Below the pieces are notes generated by a model. That model had not been told where the DNA came from. It was given only the letters and a program-made list of their open reading frames with translations, and did not search any database. The position numbers were made by a program, and so were the translations under genes. DNA of 64,000 bases. Source: Segatella paludivivens DSM 17968 = JCM 13650. Lineage in GTDB: Bacteria; Bacteroidota; Bacteroidia; Bacteroidales; Bacteroidaceae. The DNA lies in contig NZ_KB890684.1 in the NCBI RefSeq assembly GCF_000373185.1, positions 1 to 64,000 on the forward strand. The letters are read 5' to 3'. This document shows, one piece after another, positions 24,978 through 34,804 of the stretch. Numbering within the stretch: position 1 is the first letter of the stretch; every line of letters begins with the position of its first letter.

Positions 24978-26756
24978 TTATTCTATTCTGAATACAACAG
25001 CTGTTTTAAGTTTGGCATCCTTAGGATAAGTAACTTCAAGTCCATCTGCAGTTTGTTTCCATGATAGTTTGCCTTTGTATCCAAGCAGGGTAACCTTCTT
25101 GATATGATGGTTTACCAATGCTTTGTCTGTACTCAGAGCATGGATAATCACCTTTTGACCAACATCAGGTACATTCATGCAAAAGGCATAAAGATCGTCA
25201 TTCTTACCTTCAGTGAAACGGATATCCTGAGCATTGAACTTGAACTGTGCATGCTTCTTACCCAAACCTCCACCAGGAAGTTTCTTCAATTTTCCATTTA
25301 TGATTTCACCTTCGCCTAAAGTCTTCCATGCTTTGCTGCCATAGACGGATTCACCATTGGTGTTCATCCACTTGCCAACCTCTTCAAGCATTGTGACACA
25401 AGCATCCTCAATGCTGCCATCAGGACGCAAAGGAATATTTAGGGCTACGTTTCCATCACGAGCTATTGCCTCAATTATAAATCGTATCATGCTATTAGAA
25501 TCGTAGGTGAAGTCAGGAGCATAAAACCAGTCGCCAACAGGTGCCTCGCGAATCCAAGCCTGAGATGTGTTGATAGTGTCTGGGAAATCGAACTCAGCAG
25601 TGTTTACTGTGCCATTAGTAGGGTGACGGAACTTGACAATGCTGAATGCATCAACTTTACCTTTTCTTAATAACTGACGATTGTAATAATCGGCTATCAC
25701 AGTTTGCATGGCGTTGCACTTATATCCAGTACCAGTGCCTGTACCTGTAAAAGGTCCTTCAGCTGTTCCGTCGGTATAAATGAAATCAGGGTCGTAGTTC
25801 TCTGTAACATCCATCATGCGAAGTGCCCACTCTGTGGTATACCACTTGCAATAGTCGAGATGACGAGAGAAGATACCAGCCTTTGGAGGTGACCATCCTG
25901 TATGTGCATTTTTATCTACATCTTCATATTCGCGCAGATCAATACCATATAGACGGCGTGGATCTAGACCTTCCCACCATTTACCTTTTCCATCTTTAAG
26001 AGTGAGATTGCCGTCATAAGGAATACCTGCTTTATCGCCCGTAGCATCACTGCCGAAAGCAGTCTGCCACCACCACCAAGTGTACTCGTGGTGGAAAGTT
26101 ACGCCATAGTGCATCTTGTATTTCTTGCAGGCGTTGACCCATTCGCGTAGAAGGTCACGCTTTGGACCCACGCTCATAGAGTTCCATGGATGGAACTTTG
26201 AGTTCCAAAGATCGTAGTTGTCGTGATGTACACCTTGTATCATGAGAAAGCGAGCACCCGACTTCTGATATAGCTTTGTGAGATATTCGGGATTGAGCTT
26301 GTCGGGATTCCAATTGTGTAGTACTTCTTTATATCCCACCTCAGAAGGATGTCCATAGCGCTTAAGATGGTTATTGTAAGCCAAGTGTCCTTGCTTGTAT
26401 AGATTACGCGCATACCAGTCACCACTTTCTCCGGCTGCCTGAGGGCCGAAGTGCACCCATATACCGAACTTAGCATCTCTAAGCCATTGTGGAGTGCCAG
26501 GATAGTTAGCTTCTATTGATTGCCAGTTGGGCTTGAACGGTCCCTTTGTGATAGGGATGTCGAGTTGCACCTCTTCAAAAGTTTTACTGTCGCCCATTTT
26601 TACGCTACCTATTTCTTTAGGAGCAGGTATGGCTGGCATTTCGGGTAGCATACTTTTTTCAAGTATAAGACCATTTTTGTCAGTTTTGTAATGTTGTGCC
26701 AACGCTGTTGTGGTGAGCATCAAAGCACCTAATAAAATAAGCGTTTTCTTATTCAT
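24978..26756 (-). CDS. GH29-family alpha-L-fucosidase
   Basis: A 592-residue secreted or periplasmic enzyme with signal peptide MNKKTLILLGALMLTTTALA. The GH29 barrel begins near residue 85 (WLRDAKFGIWVHFGPQAAGE), with HHDNYDLWNSKFHPWNSMS and the likely nucleophile Asp near 325 in DFIYTDGTAEG. A small beta-domain at the end (about 480-592) is typical. It removes L-fucose from glycans; the exact linkage is unknown. An AraC-type regulator is encoded 17 nt upstream on the same strand, which suggests sugar-induced expression. Confidence 0.88.
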   Translation of the reverse strand: MNKKTLILLGALMLTTTALAQHYKTDKNGLILEKSMLPEMPAIPAPKEIGSVKMGDSKTFEEVQLDIPITKGPFKPNWQSIEANYPGTPQWLRDAKFGIWVHFGPQAAGESGDWYARNLYKQGHLAYNNHLKRYGHPSEVGYKEVLHNWNPDKLNPEYLTKLYQKSGARFLMIQGVHHDNYDLWNSKFHPWNSMSVGPKRDLLREWVNACKKYKMHYGVTFHHEYTWWWWQTAFGSDATGDKAGIPYDGNLTLKDGKGKWWEGLDPRRLYGIDLREYEDVDKNAHTGWSPPKAGIFSRHLDYCKWYTTEWALRMMDVTENYDPDFIYTDGTAEGPFTGTGTGTGYKCNAMQTVIADYYNRQLLRKGKVDAFSIVKFRHPTNGTVNTAEFDFPDTINTSQAWIREAPVGDWFYAPDFTYDSNSMIRFIIEAIARDGNVALNIPLRPDGSIEDACVTMLEEVGKWMNTNGESVYGSKAWKTLGEGEIINGKLKKLPGGGLGKKHAQFKFNAQDIRFTEGKNDDLYAFCMNVPDVGQKVIIHALSTDKALVNHHIKKVTLLGYKGKLSWKQTADGLEVTYPKDAKLKTAVVFRIE

Positions 26757-26773
26757 GATCCTTTTCTTATTAT

Positions 26774-27628
26774 TTATTGTTTATTTTGTCTACGATATTC
26801 GCTAGGCGTGGTATTTGTGACCCTCTTAAAAACTCTGACGAAGTAAGAATTGTCTTCATACCCAAGCGTGAGTGCTATTTCTCGGATAGATTTTTCGGTA
26901 GTAAGCAATAGTAGCTCTGCTTTCTCAATGCGTTTCTGATTTATATAGAGCATGGGAGTGGTTCCGGTAGTCTGTCTGAACAGACGGATGAAATGCTCCT
27001 GAGAGATTCCTGCCTCTGCTGCCAACTGCTCTATTGTGATATTGCCAGCAAGGTTGGTGTGTATGAGTTTTGTAGTTTTCAGTATGCGCTCATTTTTGAT
27101 AACAGCCTTAGTTGTAGCATTAACAAGGAATCTAGAGCAGATTTGGAATAGAATACCTCTTGACTCCATTTTTAGCCATTCAGAGCGTTGCTTATTATGA
27201 ATTATTGAGCGTGCGAGAGTCTGATTGTTGTCATACTCTATAGGGTTGCTTCGGCGAAGTATCATTGATGGATTTAGATTACAAAGACGCTCGAATAGGT
27301 TTTCCTCGCCATGATTTGATTTAATCTCAAACGGAAAGTCATATTCTTCGAAGAGAGTATTACCTGTTATGCTGTCATCGTAAATATGAATATAATAATG
27401 AATAAAGAGTCCTTTACATTTAGTAGAATGGGTAGTGAAGGGAGGTATGAGATACATTCTGCCTGGAATCAATTTATGACTAATCCCGTCTATCTCTACA
27501 TCAGCTTCTCCCTTTACAATATAGTAAATGCGTGCAAAAGGACTGCACACATTATGCCAGTTCCAATCGGCATTGAGTACAGCCTTTCCCACATTCAGGA
27601 TGAGCGGATGAAAATTATCTATATTCAT
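26774..27628 (-). CDS. AraC-family regulator with cupin sensor
   Basis: A 284-residue regulator. The N-terminal cupin domain (about 15-110; RIYYIVKGEADVEIDG, PGRMYLIPPFTTHST) likely binds a sugar. The C-terminal pair of helix-turn-helices (about 185-282) has IEQLAAEAGISQEHFIRLFR and IREIALTLGYEDNSYFVRVF, ending TTPSEYRR. It is encoded directly upstream of the fucosidase and probably controls it in response to fucose or a related sugar; that link is inference from position. Confidence 0.9.
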   Translation of the reverse strand: MNIDNFHPLILNVGKAVLNADWNWHNVCSPFARIYYIVKGEADVEIDGISHKLIPGRMYLIPPFTTHSTKCKGLFIHYYIHIYDDSITGNTLFEEYDFPFEIKSNHGEENLFERLCNLNPSMILRRSNPIEYDNNQTLARSIIHNKQRSEWLKMESRGILFQICSRFLVNATTKAVIKNERILKTTKLIHTNLAGNITIEQLAAEAGISQEHFIRLFRQTTGTTPMLYINQKRIEKAELLLLTTEKSIREIALTLGYEDNSYFVRVFKRVTNTTPSEYRRQNKQ

Positions 27629-27635
27629 TTAGTCG

Positions 27636-27643
27636 CAAAATTA
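27636..27643 (-). promoter_or_regulatory. -7 promoter box of the AraC-fucosidase operon
   Basis: TAATTTTG on the minus strand ends 7 nt before the ATG at 27628, implying an almost leaderless transcript. Confidence 0.5.
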
Positions 27644-27848
27644 TTAAAAATAAGTTGAAGTAAGTATTTAAATGTGATAATATTGCTATATATGTCATAT
27701 TTTTGCCATATTCGTATCACTTTACTGATAATCGAGGCGGAGATATTCTCTCGCATGAAAATACATCAGCGGGAATTAATCATATCAGTGTGAGAATAAA
27801 TAATGTGAATAAATGTAGGAAGGAATATGCAAAAACAAATAAAATTTG

Positions 27849-27856
27849 TATATTTG
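27849..27856 (+). promoter_or_regulatory. -7 promoter box of the DUF362 gene
   Basis: TATATTTG matches the consensus and ends 26 nt before the ATG. Confidence 0.6.
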
Positions 27857-27882
27857 CATCGTACCAAAAATAATCAAGCAAT

Positions 27883-28836
27883 ATGAAGAAAATAATAATG
27901 ACTTTGACATTGCTGCTTGCCGTGATAGCGGTTAACGCACAAACTAAAGTGTATCTGATAAAAGAAATATCACCAGATGCACTGGTGAAAGCATATAATG
28001 CATTAGGAGTGAAGGCTAAAGGTAGGGTAGCTGTGAAAATAAGTACGGGCGAAGGTTCTAACCCTAATTATCTGAAACCAACATTGATCCAAAAACTTGT
28101 TGACGACGTTGATGGTGTTATTGTAGAAAACAGAACAGCTTATCCAGGTGACCGTATGGAAACGAAGGACCATTGGGAAGTGATACATCAACATGGATTC
28201 GACTCTTTGTTTGCCGTTGACCTGATGGATGAATATGACGAAATAAGAATACCAGTGAAAGATCATACACATCTGAAATATGACATCGTGGGAGGACACA
28301 TGGCTAACTATGATTTCATGGTTTGCCTTAATCACTTTAAGGGACACCCGATGGGTGGTTATGGAGGTGCTCTGAAAAACCTATCTATTGGCTGTGCATC
28401 ACGAAACGGTAAAGCTTATATTCATTCTGCTGGAAAGATTACAACTCCTGATAATCTTTGGACAAAGGAAAATGTAGGTGATCAAGATGGCTTTTTGGAG
28501 AGTATGGCAGCTTCTGCTCAGGCAGTGGTGAACTACTTTCAAAAGCGAGATGGAATAATCTATATCAGTGTGATGAATAATATGAGTATTGACTGTGACT
28601 GTGTGGCTCATCCACAACCAGTGAAACTTAAAGATTATGGAATACTTGCTAGTACAGACCCTGTAGCTCTTGACCAGGCATGTGTTGACATTATTAATCA
28701 ACAGAAAGTGACTGCAGAAAATGACCCTACTGATATGCTGAAACGCATAAACAAGCAGCATGGTACTCATACCATTGACTGGGCTCAGAAGATTGGACTT
28801 GGAAGTGAAAAATACAAATTGATTGAAATAAAATAG
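27883..28836 (+). CDS. DUF362-domain exported protein
   Basis: A 317-residue protein with a signal peptide (MKKIIMTLTLLLAVIAVNAQ). The DUF362 pattern is visible: VAVKISTGEGSNPNYLKPTL, the conserved CLNHFKGHPMGGYGGALKNL near 150 and a C-terminal ILASTDPVALDQACVDII. The family is of unknown or debated function and often carries Fe-S ferredoxin domains; here no Cys cluster of that kind is present, only scattered Cys (IDCDCVAHP). It is monocistronic and probably periplasmic. Confidence 0.8.
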   Translation: MKKIIMTLTLLLAVIAVNAQTKVYLIKEISPDALVKAYNALGVKAKGRVAVKISTGEGSNPNYLKPTLIQKLVDDVDGVIVENRTAYPGDRMETKDHWEVIHQHGFDSLFAVDLMDEYDEIRIPVKDHTHLKYDIVGGHMANYDFMVCLNHFKGHPMGGYGGALKNLSIGCASRNGKAYIHSAGKITTPDNLWTKENVGDQDGFLESMAASAQAVVNYFQKRDGIIYISVMNNMSIDCDCVAHPQPVKLKDYGILASTDPVALDQACVDIINQQKVTAENDPTDMLKRINKQHGTHTIDWAQKIGLGSEKYKLIEIK

Positions 28837-28864
28837 ATTGTATTGGGCTTATAGCAGGGAATGA

Positions 28865-30001
28865 CTAAACATGCATGAGATCGCTCATGATGTCGTCTGA
28901 AACAAACAAGCCTTTACGGGTGAGAGAAATCCTGCCATTTACATTCTTCAAGGTACCGTTGTTGATATGCTTGTCGGCTTCATTCATAAAATAGGTGTAT
29001 AGGTCATTGCCGAAATCTGCCTTAAGTTTTTCGATATCTATTCCTTCACGTGTACGCATAGCTGTAGTTATGAGGTCATCGTATTTTGTGTTTTTGTCGA
29101 TAATCTCTTCCTCGAACGGTAGCGTGCAACTCTCTATGCTACTGATATATTTAGTAATGTCGCTGATGTTCCAATGTCTGCTCTTTATGTCGTAGCTATG
29201 TGCAGAGGCACCTATTCCAATATATGGTATGTCGTGCCAATAGCTACTGTTGTGTCTGCTCTGAAATCCAGGTTTGGCAAAGTTACTTATCTCGTATTGC
29301 TCATATCCAGCAGAAGATAATCTATCGATAAGCATATTATACATCGCAAGACTTGTTTCCTCGTCGATGGTCTTAACCTTATTCTGATTGAGAAGTTTGA
29401 AAAGGGTAGTGCCCTCTTCATACATAAGACTATAGGCAGAAATGTGTTGTACTCCCAAAGATACGGCTTCATCTATATCGCTTTCCCAGTCGGCAATACT
29501 CTCATCGGGAAAACCAAACATGAGGTCGATGCTGATATTCTTGATGCCATATTTCTGAAGTCGGTTAACGGCAGATCCCACTTCGTCGGAACAATGACGG
29601 CGATGCAGAAATTTGAGCCTGTCATCGTTGAAAGTCTGTGCTCCCATGCTTACACGATTTATAGGAAGTTGGGCTATGGCTTTTGCAAATTCGTCGGTTA
29701 TATCATCGGGATTGCATTCAATAGTAGCTTCTTCGACGTCTACCCTAGGCCCCCATACATCGTATATATGCGTGAATATCTTTGTGATGTTAGCAAGCGA
29801 AAGTTGACTTGGAGTACCCCCACCTATATATATAGTATTGATTTTCTCGTTAGCTAAAACAAGTTCATTACTCCTTAAATCCATCTCCTTACATAGTGCA
29901 TCGACGTATCTATCCTGAAGATTAGTCTTAGTGGTGCTGTAGAAACCGCAGTATATGCAACGGCTTGCGCAAAAGGGGATGTGAATGTATAAACCTGCCA
30001 T
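28865..30001 (-). CDS. hemW: HemW-like radical SAM protein (heme chaperone family)
   Basis: A 378-residue radical SAM enzyme. The [4Fe-4S] motif is FCASRCIYCGFYS near residue 11, followed by IYIGGGTPSQLS, ISMGAQ-type residues in RVSMGAQTFND, and a HemW C-terminal domain (ISLTRKGLFVSDDIM). HemW was long annotated as oxygen-independent coproporphyrinogen oxidase but is regarded as a heme chaperone. The ATG at 30001 (MAGLYIHIPFC) is chosen; the longer frame starts at a TTG inside the -7 box. Confidence 0.9.
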   Translation of the reverse strand: MAGLYIHIPFCASRCIYCGFYSTTKTNLQDRYVDALCKEMDLRSNELVLANEKINTIYIGGGTPSQLSLANITKIFTHIYDVWGPRVDVEEATIECNPDDITDEFAKAIAQLPINRVSMGAQTFNDDRLKFLHRRHCSDEVGSAVNRLQKYGIKNISIDLMFGFPDESIADWESDIDEAVSLGVQHISAYSLMYEEGTTLFKLLNQNKVKTIDEETSLAMYNMLIDRLSSAGYEQYEISNFAKPGFQSRHNSSYWHDIPYIGIGASAHSYDIKSRHWNISDITKYISSIESCTLPFEEEIIDKNTKYDDLITTAMRTREGIDIEKLKADFGNDLYTYFMNEADKHINNGTLKNVNGRISLTRKGLFVSDDIMSDLMHV

Positions 30002-30016
30002 AATCTTATTTTTGTG

Positions 30017-30024
30017 CAAAATTA
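30017..30024 (-). promoter_or_regulatory. -7 promoter box of hemW
   Basis: TAATTTTG on the minus strand, 15 nt upstream of the ATG at 30001. Confidence 0.55.
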
Positions 30025-30080
30025 ATAATTTTCTTAAAATATACTTGGATGTTATTGGATTATTTCATATCTTAGAGCCC

Positions 30081-30105
30081 TATAAAGGTATATTAAACCT
30101 TTATA
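30081..30105. promoter_or_regulatory. inverted repeat upstream of EF-G2 gene
   Basis: TATAAAGGT and ACCTTTATA are perfect 9-bp arms around a 7-nt spacer, about 38 nt before the EF-G2 ATG. The AAACCTTTA core recurs upstream of uxaB at 47033-47041. A regulator binding site is likely but unproven. Confidence 0.45.
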
Positions 30106-30142
30106 AACCATGAAATATTACTAACACTTTAAATCTTTTGAT

Positions 30143-32308
30143 ATGAGAGTTTATCAAACTAACGAGATTAAAAACATTGCATTGCTTGGCAGTGCGGGTT
30201 GCGGCAAGACAACTCTTGCCGAAAGTATGCTTTTTGAAGCCGGTGTTATAAAGCGTCGTGGAAGTGTAGAAAACAAAAACACAGTAAGCGATTATTTTCC
30301 GGTTGAGTTGGAATATGGCTACTCAGTATTCCCAACCGTTTTTCATGTTGAGTGGAACAATAAAAAACTTAATATAATTGATTGCCCTGGAAGTGATGAT
30401 TTTGTGGGAGGCGCTATCACGTCGCTCAATGTTACCGACGAGGCGGTTATACTGATTAACGGCCAATATGGTCCGGAAGTCGGAACACAAAATAACTTTA
30501 GATATACTGAAAAATTACAGAAACCTGTTATCTTCTTAATCAATCAGCTTGATAGTGACAAATGTGACTTCGATACTGTTATTTCAAGTATGAAAGAAAT
30601 ATATGGTTCAAAGTGCGTACAAATACAATATCCTATTACTACCGGACCAAACTTCAATGCTCTTATTGATGTGCTTCTGATGAAGAAGTATTCTTGGAAA
30701 CCAGAGGGTGGTGCACCTATAATTGAGGATATTCCTGCAGAGGAAATGGACAAGGCCATGGAACTTCATAAGGAATTAGTTGAAGCTGCAGCTGAGAATG
30801 ACGAGACTTTAATGGAGAAATTCTTCGATTCAGATACTCTTTCAGAGGATGAGATGAGGGAAGGTATTCGTAAAGGACTTGTAACAAGAAATATATTCCC
30901 AGTATTCTGTGTATGTGCAGGTAAGGATATGGGCGTGCAAAGACTAATGGAATTTCTTGGCAACGTGGTGCCCTTTGTTAATGAAATGCCTAAACTGCAT
31001 AATACAAGAGGCGAAGAGGTTACACCTGATGCTAACGGACCTACTAGTCTGTATTTCTTTAAGACAGGAATGGAACCGCATATCGGTGAGGTTAGTTATT
31101 TCAAGGTGATGAGCGGAAGCATCAAACCTGGAGAGGATCTTACAAACTCTGACAGAGGCAGTAAGGAACGCATAGGACAGATTTATGCTGGAGCAGGTGC
31201 TAACAGAATTGCTGTGGAGCAACTGAATGCCGGAGATATAGGTTGCACCGTGAAACTGAAAGACGTTAAGACAGGAAATACTCTTAACGGTAAGGGATGT
31301 GACTGGAAATTCAATTTTATTAAATATCCAAATTCAAAATATAGTCGTGCCATAAAGACAGTAAACTCTCAGGACACAGAGAAACTTATGGCTGCAATGC
31401 TGAAGATGCGTCAGGAAGATCCTACGTGGGTTGTGGAACAGAGTAAGGAATTGAGACAGGTTATTGTTCATGGTCAAGGTGAATTCCATTTGAGAACTCT
31501 TAAATGGAGACTTGAAAATAATGAGAAACTGCAAGTTAAGTTTTGTGATCCAAAAATTCCATATAGGGAGACGATTACCAAAAAGGCTAAGGCAGAATAC
31601 CGACATAAGAAACAGAGTGGTGGCGCAGGACAGTTTGGTGAGGTTCACTTGATTATTGAACCTTATGCAGACGGCATGCCAGATCCTACTACATACAACT
31701 TTAACGGTCAGGAGTTTAAGATAAATATTAAAGGCAAGGAAGTCGTAAATCTGGAGTGGGGCGGAAAGCTCGTGTTTATTAACTCAGTTGTGGGTGGTGC
31801 TATCGACACACGATTTATGCCAGCCATATTAAAAGGAGTGCAGGATTGTATGGAACATGGACCACTTACAGGTAGTTATGCCCGAGACGTGAGAGTTATA
31901 GTGTATGACGGGAAGATGCATCCTGTAGATAGTAATGAACTTTCGTTTATGCTCGCAGCACGCCATGCTTTCTCTGATGCATTCAAGAATGCTGGTCCTA
32001 AGATACTTGAACCAATCTATGACTTGGAGGTTTATGTACCTGCTGATTTTATGGGCGAAGTAATGAGCGACCTGCAGGGTAGACGTGCGATGATAGTTGG
32101 AATGGACTCTGAAGCTGGTTATCAGAAACTACTTGCTAAGGTGCCATTGAAGGAACTTAGCAACTATAGTATCTCATTAAGTTCAATCACTGGTGGACGA
32201 GCTTCGTTTATAACAAAGTTTGCTAGCTATGAACTAGTTCCTAGTAACATTCAGACTGAACTTATTTCAGAACATGAGGCTGAACTTGCTCATGAAAATG
32301 AAGAATAG
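30143..32308 (+). CDS. fusA2: elongation factor G paralogue (EF-G2 type)
   Basis: A 721-residue EF-G-like protein with all translocase domains (the domain IV region contains KKQSGGAGQFGEVHL). The GTPase site is altered. G1 is GSAGCGKTT (16-24). The switch II motif, normally DTPGH, is DCPGS (80-84), so the catalytic His is Ser. The switch I region lacks a clear RGITI. G4 is NQLD in place of NKMD. Bacteroides thetaiotaomicron has a second EF-G, EF-G2, reported to support translation without GTP hydrolysis during carbon limitation and under control of the regulator Cur; this gene has the same kind of changes. It stands alone, with a strong terminator. Confidence 0.88.
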   Translation: MRVYQTNEIKNIALLGSAGCGKTTLAESMLFEAGVIKRRGSVENKNTVSDYFPVELEYGYSVFPTVFHVEWNNKKLNIIDCPGSDDFVGGAITSLNVTDEAVILINGQYGPEVGTQNNFRYTEKLQKPVIFLINQLDSDKCDFDTVISSMKEIYGSKCVQIQYPITTGPNFNALIDVLLMKKYSWKPEGGAPIIEDIPAEEMDKAMELHKELVEAAAENDETLMEKFFDSDTLSEDEMREGIRKGLVTRNIFPVFCVCAGKDMGVQRLMEFLGNVVPFVNEMPKLHNTRGEEVTPDANGPTSLYFFKTGMEPHIGEVSYFKVMSGSIKPGEDLTNSDRGSKERIGQIYAGAGANRIAVEQLNAGDIGCTVKLKDVKTGNTLNGKGCDWKFNFIKYPNSKYSRAIKTVNSQDTEKLMAAMLKMRQEDPTWVVEQSKELRQVIVHGQGEFHLRTLKWRLENNEKLQVKFCDPKIPYRETITKKAKAEYRHKKQSGGAGQFGEVHLIIEPYADGMPDPTTYNFNGQEFKINIKGKEVVNLEWGGKLVFINSVVGGAIDTRFMPAILKGVQDCMEHGPLTGSYARDVRVIVYDGKMHPVDSNELSFMLAARHAFSDAFKNAGPKILEPIYDLEVYVPADFMGEVMSDLQGRRAMIVGMDSEAGYQKLLAKVPLKELSNYSISLSSITGGRASFITKFASYELVPSNIQTELISEHEAELAHENEE

Positions 32309-32331
32309 TTTAAAAAATATTACTAACAATA

Positions 32332-32359
32332 AAAAGGTAGAGCTAGTCCTCTACCTTTT
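32332..32359 (+). terminator. terminator of the EF-G2 gene
   Basis: Perfect 11-bp stem AAAAGGTAGAG / CTCTACCTTTT with a 6-nt loop, 23 nt after the stop codon; the stem itself ends in a T-run. Confidence 0.85.
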
Positions 32360-32459
32360 GTAGTTACTTATATGTAACTATAAATGTGTTGTATTGTTAA
32401 TTATAATAAAATCAACCCAAAAGTTTAACATTCTAATGTTAACGATTTAAGATTTAGTA

Positions 32460-32467
32460 TATCTTTG
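32460..32467 (+). promoter_or_regulatory. -7 promoter box of rprX, leaderless
   Basis: TATCTTTG is an exact consensus match that ends only 4 nt before the ATG at 32472, so the transcript should begin at or very near the start codon. Confidence 0.6.
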
Positions 32468-32471
32468 CGAT

Positions 32472-34037
32472 ATGAAGAAAAGAACGATATGGACGATAGC
32501 CATAATAATGGGGCTCTCATTTATGGGGCTGCTTTTCCTGCAATTGAGTTATATACAGGAAATGGCAGATATGAAGAAAGAACAGTTTGACGAATCAGTC
32601 AATCGTTCGCTCTATCAGGCTTCACGTAACCTTGAACTAAACGAGACTCTTAGATTTCTTGAAAAGGATGTGAAAGAGACAGAACGTCGTTCTTCTAGTC
32701 AGGATTCTGTTGGCACACGTTCAGGTAGACCTAATGACGGAACTTTTCAGCAAAGTCATCAATACTCGACTGTAGGAAAAGATGGAACAGTATATTCTTC
32801 ATTTGAATTGAAGACAATAGCAACAAAGCCATCTTCAATGCCAAAAGCAATGATATTGAAGACAGATAAGAACTCAATATCTGAGGCATCAAGATCTTTG
32901 CAGGAAATTGTAAAAAATAGATATGTATATCAAAAGGCTCTATTGGATGAGGTGGTATATTCAATACTTTATTCAGCTTCAGACAAACCTTTGAAGGAAC
33001 GCATCAACTTCAAGTTGCTCGATCAGGACTTGAAAGCCGAATTGATGAATAACGGAATAAACATTCCATACCACTTTACTGTTTCAACACAGGACGGACG
33101 TGAGGTATATCGTTGTCCAGACTATAATGAAGACGGTGAGGAATATACATATTCACAGGTGCTGTTCAGAAACGACCCACAGACAAAGATGGGAGTTGTG
33201 AAAATTCATTTCCCGGACATGAACAGTTACATATTCTCTAGTGTGAGATTCATGATTCCTAGTATAATCTTTACATTGGTACTGCTAGTAACATTCATAT
33301 TCACAATAGTAGTAATATTCCGTTCAAAGCGTTACAGCGAGATAAAGAATGACTTTATAAACAATATGACGCATGAGCTGAAGACGCCTATAGCAAGTAT
33401 ATCTCTTGCAGCGCAGATGCTGAACGACAAGAGTGTAACAAAGAGCGAATCGATGATGACACATCTTGGTGGTGTGATAAGCGATGAGAGCAAACGATTG
33501 AGATTTCTTGTAGAGAAGGTGTTGCAGATGAGCATGTATGAAAGGAAAAAAGCTGTGCTCAAAAAGCGTGATATAGATATTAATGAAATGGTAGAAAGCA
33601 TCGGAAACTCTTTCTCGTTGCGTGTTGAGCACACTGGTGGTAAAGTATATACAGAGATTGAAGCTATAGACTCAACGATATATGTTGATGAAATGCATTT
33701 CCAGAATGTCATCTTTAATCTATTGGACAACGCTGTGAAATACCGTAAGCCAGATGAGCCATTGAATGTCTATATAAAGACATGGAACGAAGGTAAGAAG
33801 GTGTGTGTGTCAATAAAGGATAATGGAATTGGAATAAAGAAAGACAACTTGAAGAAAGTGTTTGATAAGTTCTTCAGAGTTCATACCGGTAACGTGCATG
33901 ACGTGAAGGGATTCGGACTTGGTCTTTCATACGTGAAGAAAATGGTTGACCTGCATGAAGGCGAGATTCATGTTGACAGTGAATTTGGCGAGGGCACAGT
34001 CTTTACGATCAAATTACCATTTATGGATGAAAATTAG
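32472..34037 (+). CDS. rprX: sensor histidine kinase, RprX-like
   Basis: A 521-residue kinase matching the length and layout of Bacteroides fragilis RprX. Two membrane helices (about 7-25 and 260-282) flank a large periplasmic domain of about 230 residues. The H-box is DFINNMTHELKTPIASI with His near 301; the N-box is VIFNLLDNAVKYRKP; G-boxes are DNGIGIKKDN and GFGLGLSYVKKM. RprX/RprY is a conserved Bacteroidota system linked to envelope and oxidative stress in Bacteroides and Porphyromonas. The regulator gene follows 44 nt later. Confidence 0.85.
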   Translation: MKKRTIWTIAIIMGLSFMGLLFLQLSYIQEMADMKKEQFDESVNRSLYQASRNLELNETLRFLEKDVKETERRSSSQDSVGTRSGRPNDGTFQQSHQYSTVGKDGTVYSSFELKTIATKPSSMPKAMILKTDKNSISEASRSLQEIVKNRYVYQKALLDEVVYSILYSASDKPLKERINFKLLDQDLKAELMNNGINIPYHFTVSTQDGREVYRCPDYNEDGEEYTYSQVLFRNDPQTKMGVVKIHFPDMNSYIFSSVRFMIPSIIFTLVLLVTFIFTIVVIFRSKRYSEIKNDFINNMTHELKTPIASISLAAQMLNDKSVTKSESMMTHLGGVISDESKRLRFLVEKVLQMSMYERKKAVLKKRDIDINEMVESIGNSFSLRVEHTGGKVYTEIEAIDSTIYVDEMHFQNVIFNLLDNAVKYRKPDEPLNVYIKTWNEGKKVCVSIKDNGIGIKKDNLKKVFDKFFRVHTGNVHDVKGFGLGLSYVKKMVDLHEGEIHVDSEFGEGTVFTIKLPFMDEN

Positions 34038-34081
34038 GTTGTAGTTATATAAATGAAGTATTAACATTAAAATATAAGATT

Positions 34082-34780
34082 ATGGAAGAAAAACTAAAAA
34101 TTCTTTTGTGTGAAGATGATGAAAATTTAGGAATGCTTTTGCGTGAATACCTTCAGGCTAAAGGATTTAGTGCTACACTTTGTCCTGACGGCGAAGTAGG
34201 TTATCGTGAATTCTTGAAAAACAAGTTTGATATCTGCGTTCTTGATGTCATGATGCCTAAGAAGGACGGATTCACACTTGCACAGGAAATTCGCCAGGCA
34301 AACGCTGAAATTCCAATCATATTCCTTACAGCCAAGACTCTTAAGGATGATATTCTTGAAGGCTTCAAGATTGGAGCTGATGATTATATCACAAAACCAT
34401 TCTCAATGGAAGAATTAGTATTCCGTATAGAGGCAATTTTACGTCGTGTACGTGGTAAGAAGAATAAGGAAAGTACTCTTTATCATATTGGCAAGTTCAC
34501 ATTTGATACTCAAAAGCAATTATTGGTTATCGGTGATAAGCAGACAAAACTTACAACAAAGGAAAATGAGCTTTTGGCTCTTCTCTGCTCACACGCAAAC
34601 GAAATACTACAGAGAGATTTCGCTCTGAAGACAATATGGATTGATGACAACTATTTCAACGCTCGTTCAATGGATGTGTATATCACAAAATTGCGTAAGC
34701 ATCTAAAGGATGATGAACAGATTGAAATTATCAACATACACGGAAAAGGATATAAGTTGATTACCCCTGAAGAGGAATAA
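34082..34780 (+). CDS. rprY: response regulator, RprY-like
   Basis: A 232-residue OmpR-type regulator. The receiver has the acidic pair in LLCEDDENL, phospho-acceptor Asp 55 (ICVLDVMMPKKDG), Thr in IIFLTAKT and Lys in DDYITKPF. The winged helix (about 135-230) includes LTTKENELLALLCSHAN and ends INIHGKGYKLI. It pairs with the RprX-like kinase and should be its cognate regulator. A long hairpin terminator follows. Confidence 0.88.
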   Translation: MEEKLKILLCEDDENLGMLLREYLQAKGFSATLCPDGEVGYREFLKNKFDICVLDVMMPKKDGFTLAQEIRQANAEIPIIFLTAKTLKDDILEGFKIGADDYITKPFSMEELVFRIEAILRRVRGKKNKESTLYHIGKFTFDTQKQLLVIGDKQTKLTTKENELLALLCSHANEILQRDFALKTIWIDDNYFNARSMDVYITKLRKHLKDDEQIEIINIHGKGYKLITPEEE

Positions 34781-34804
34781 ATCATAAATAACATCAAAAT
34801 ATGC

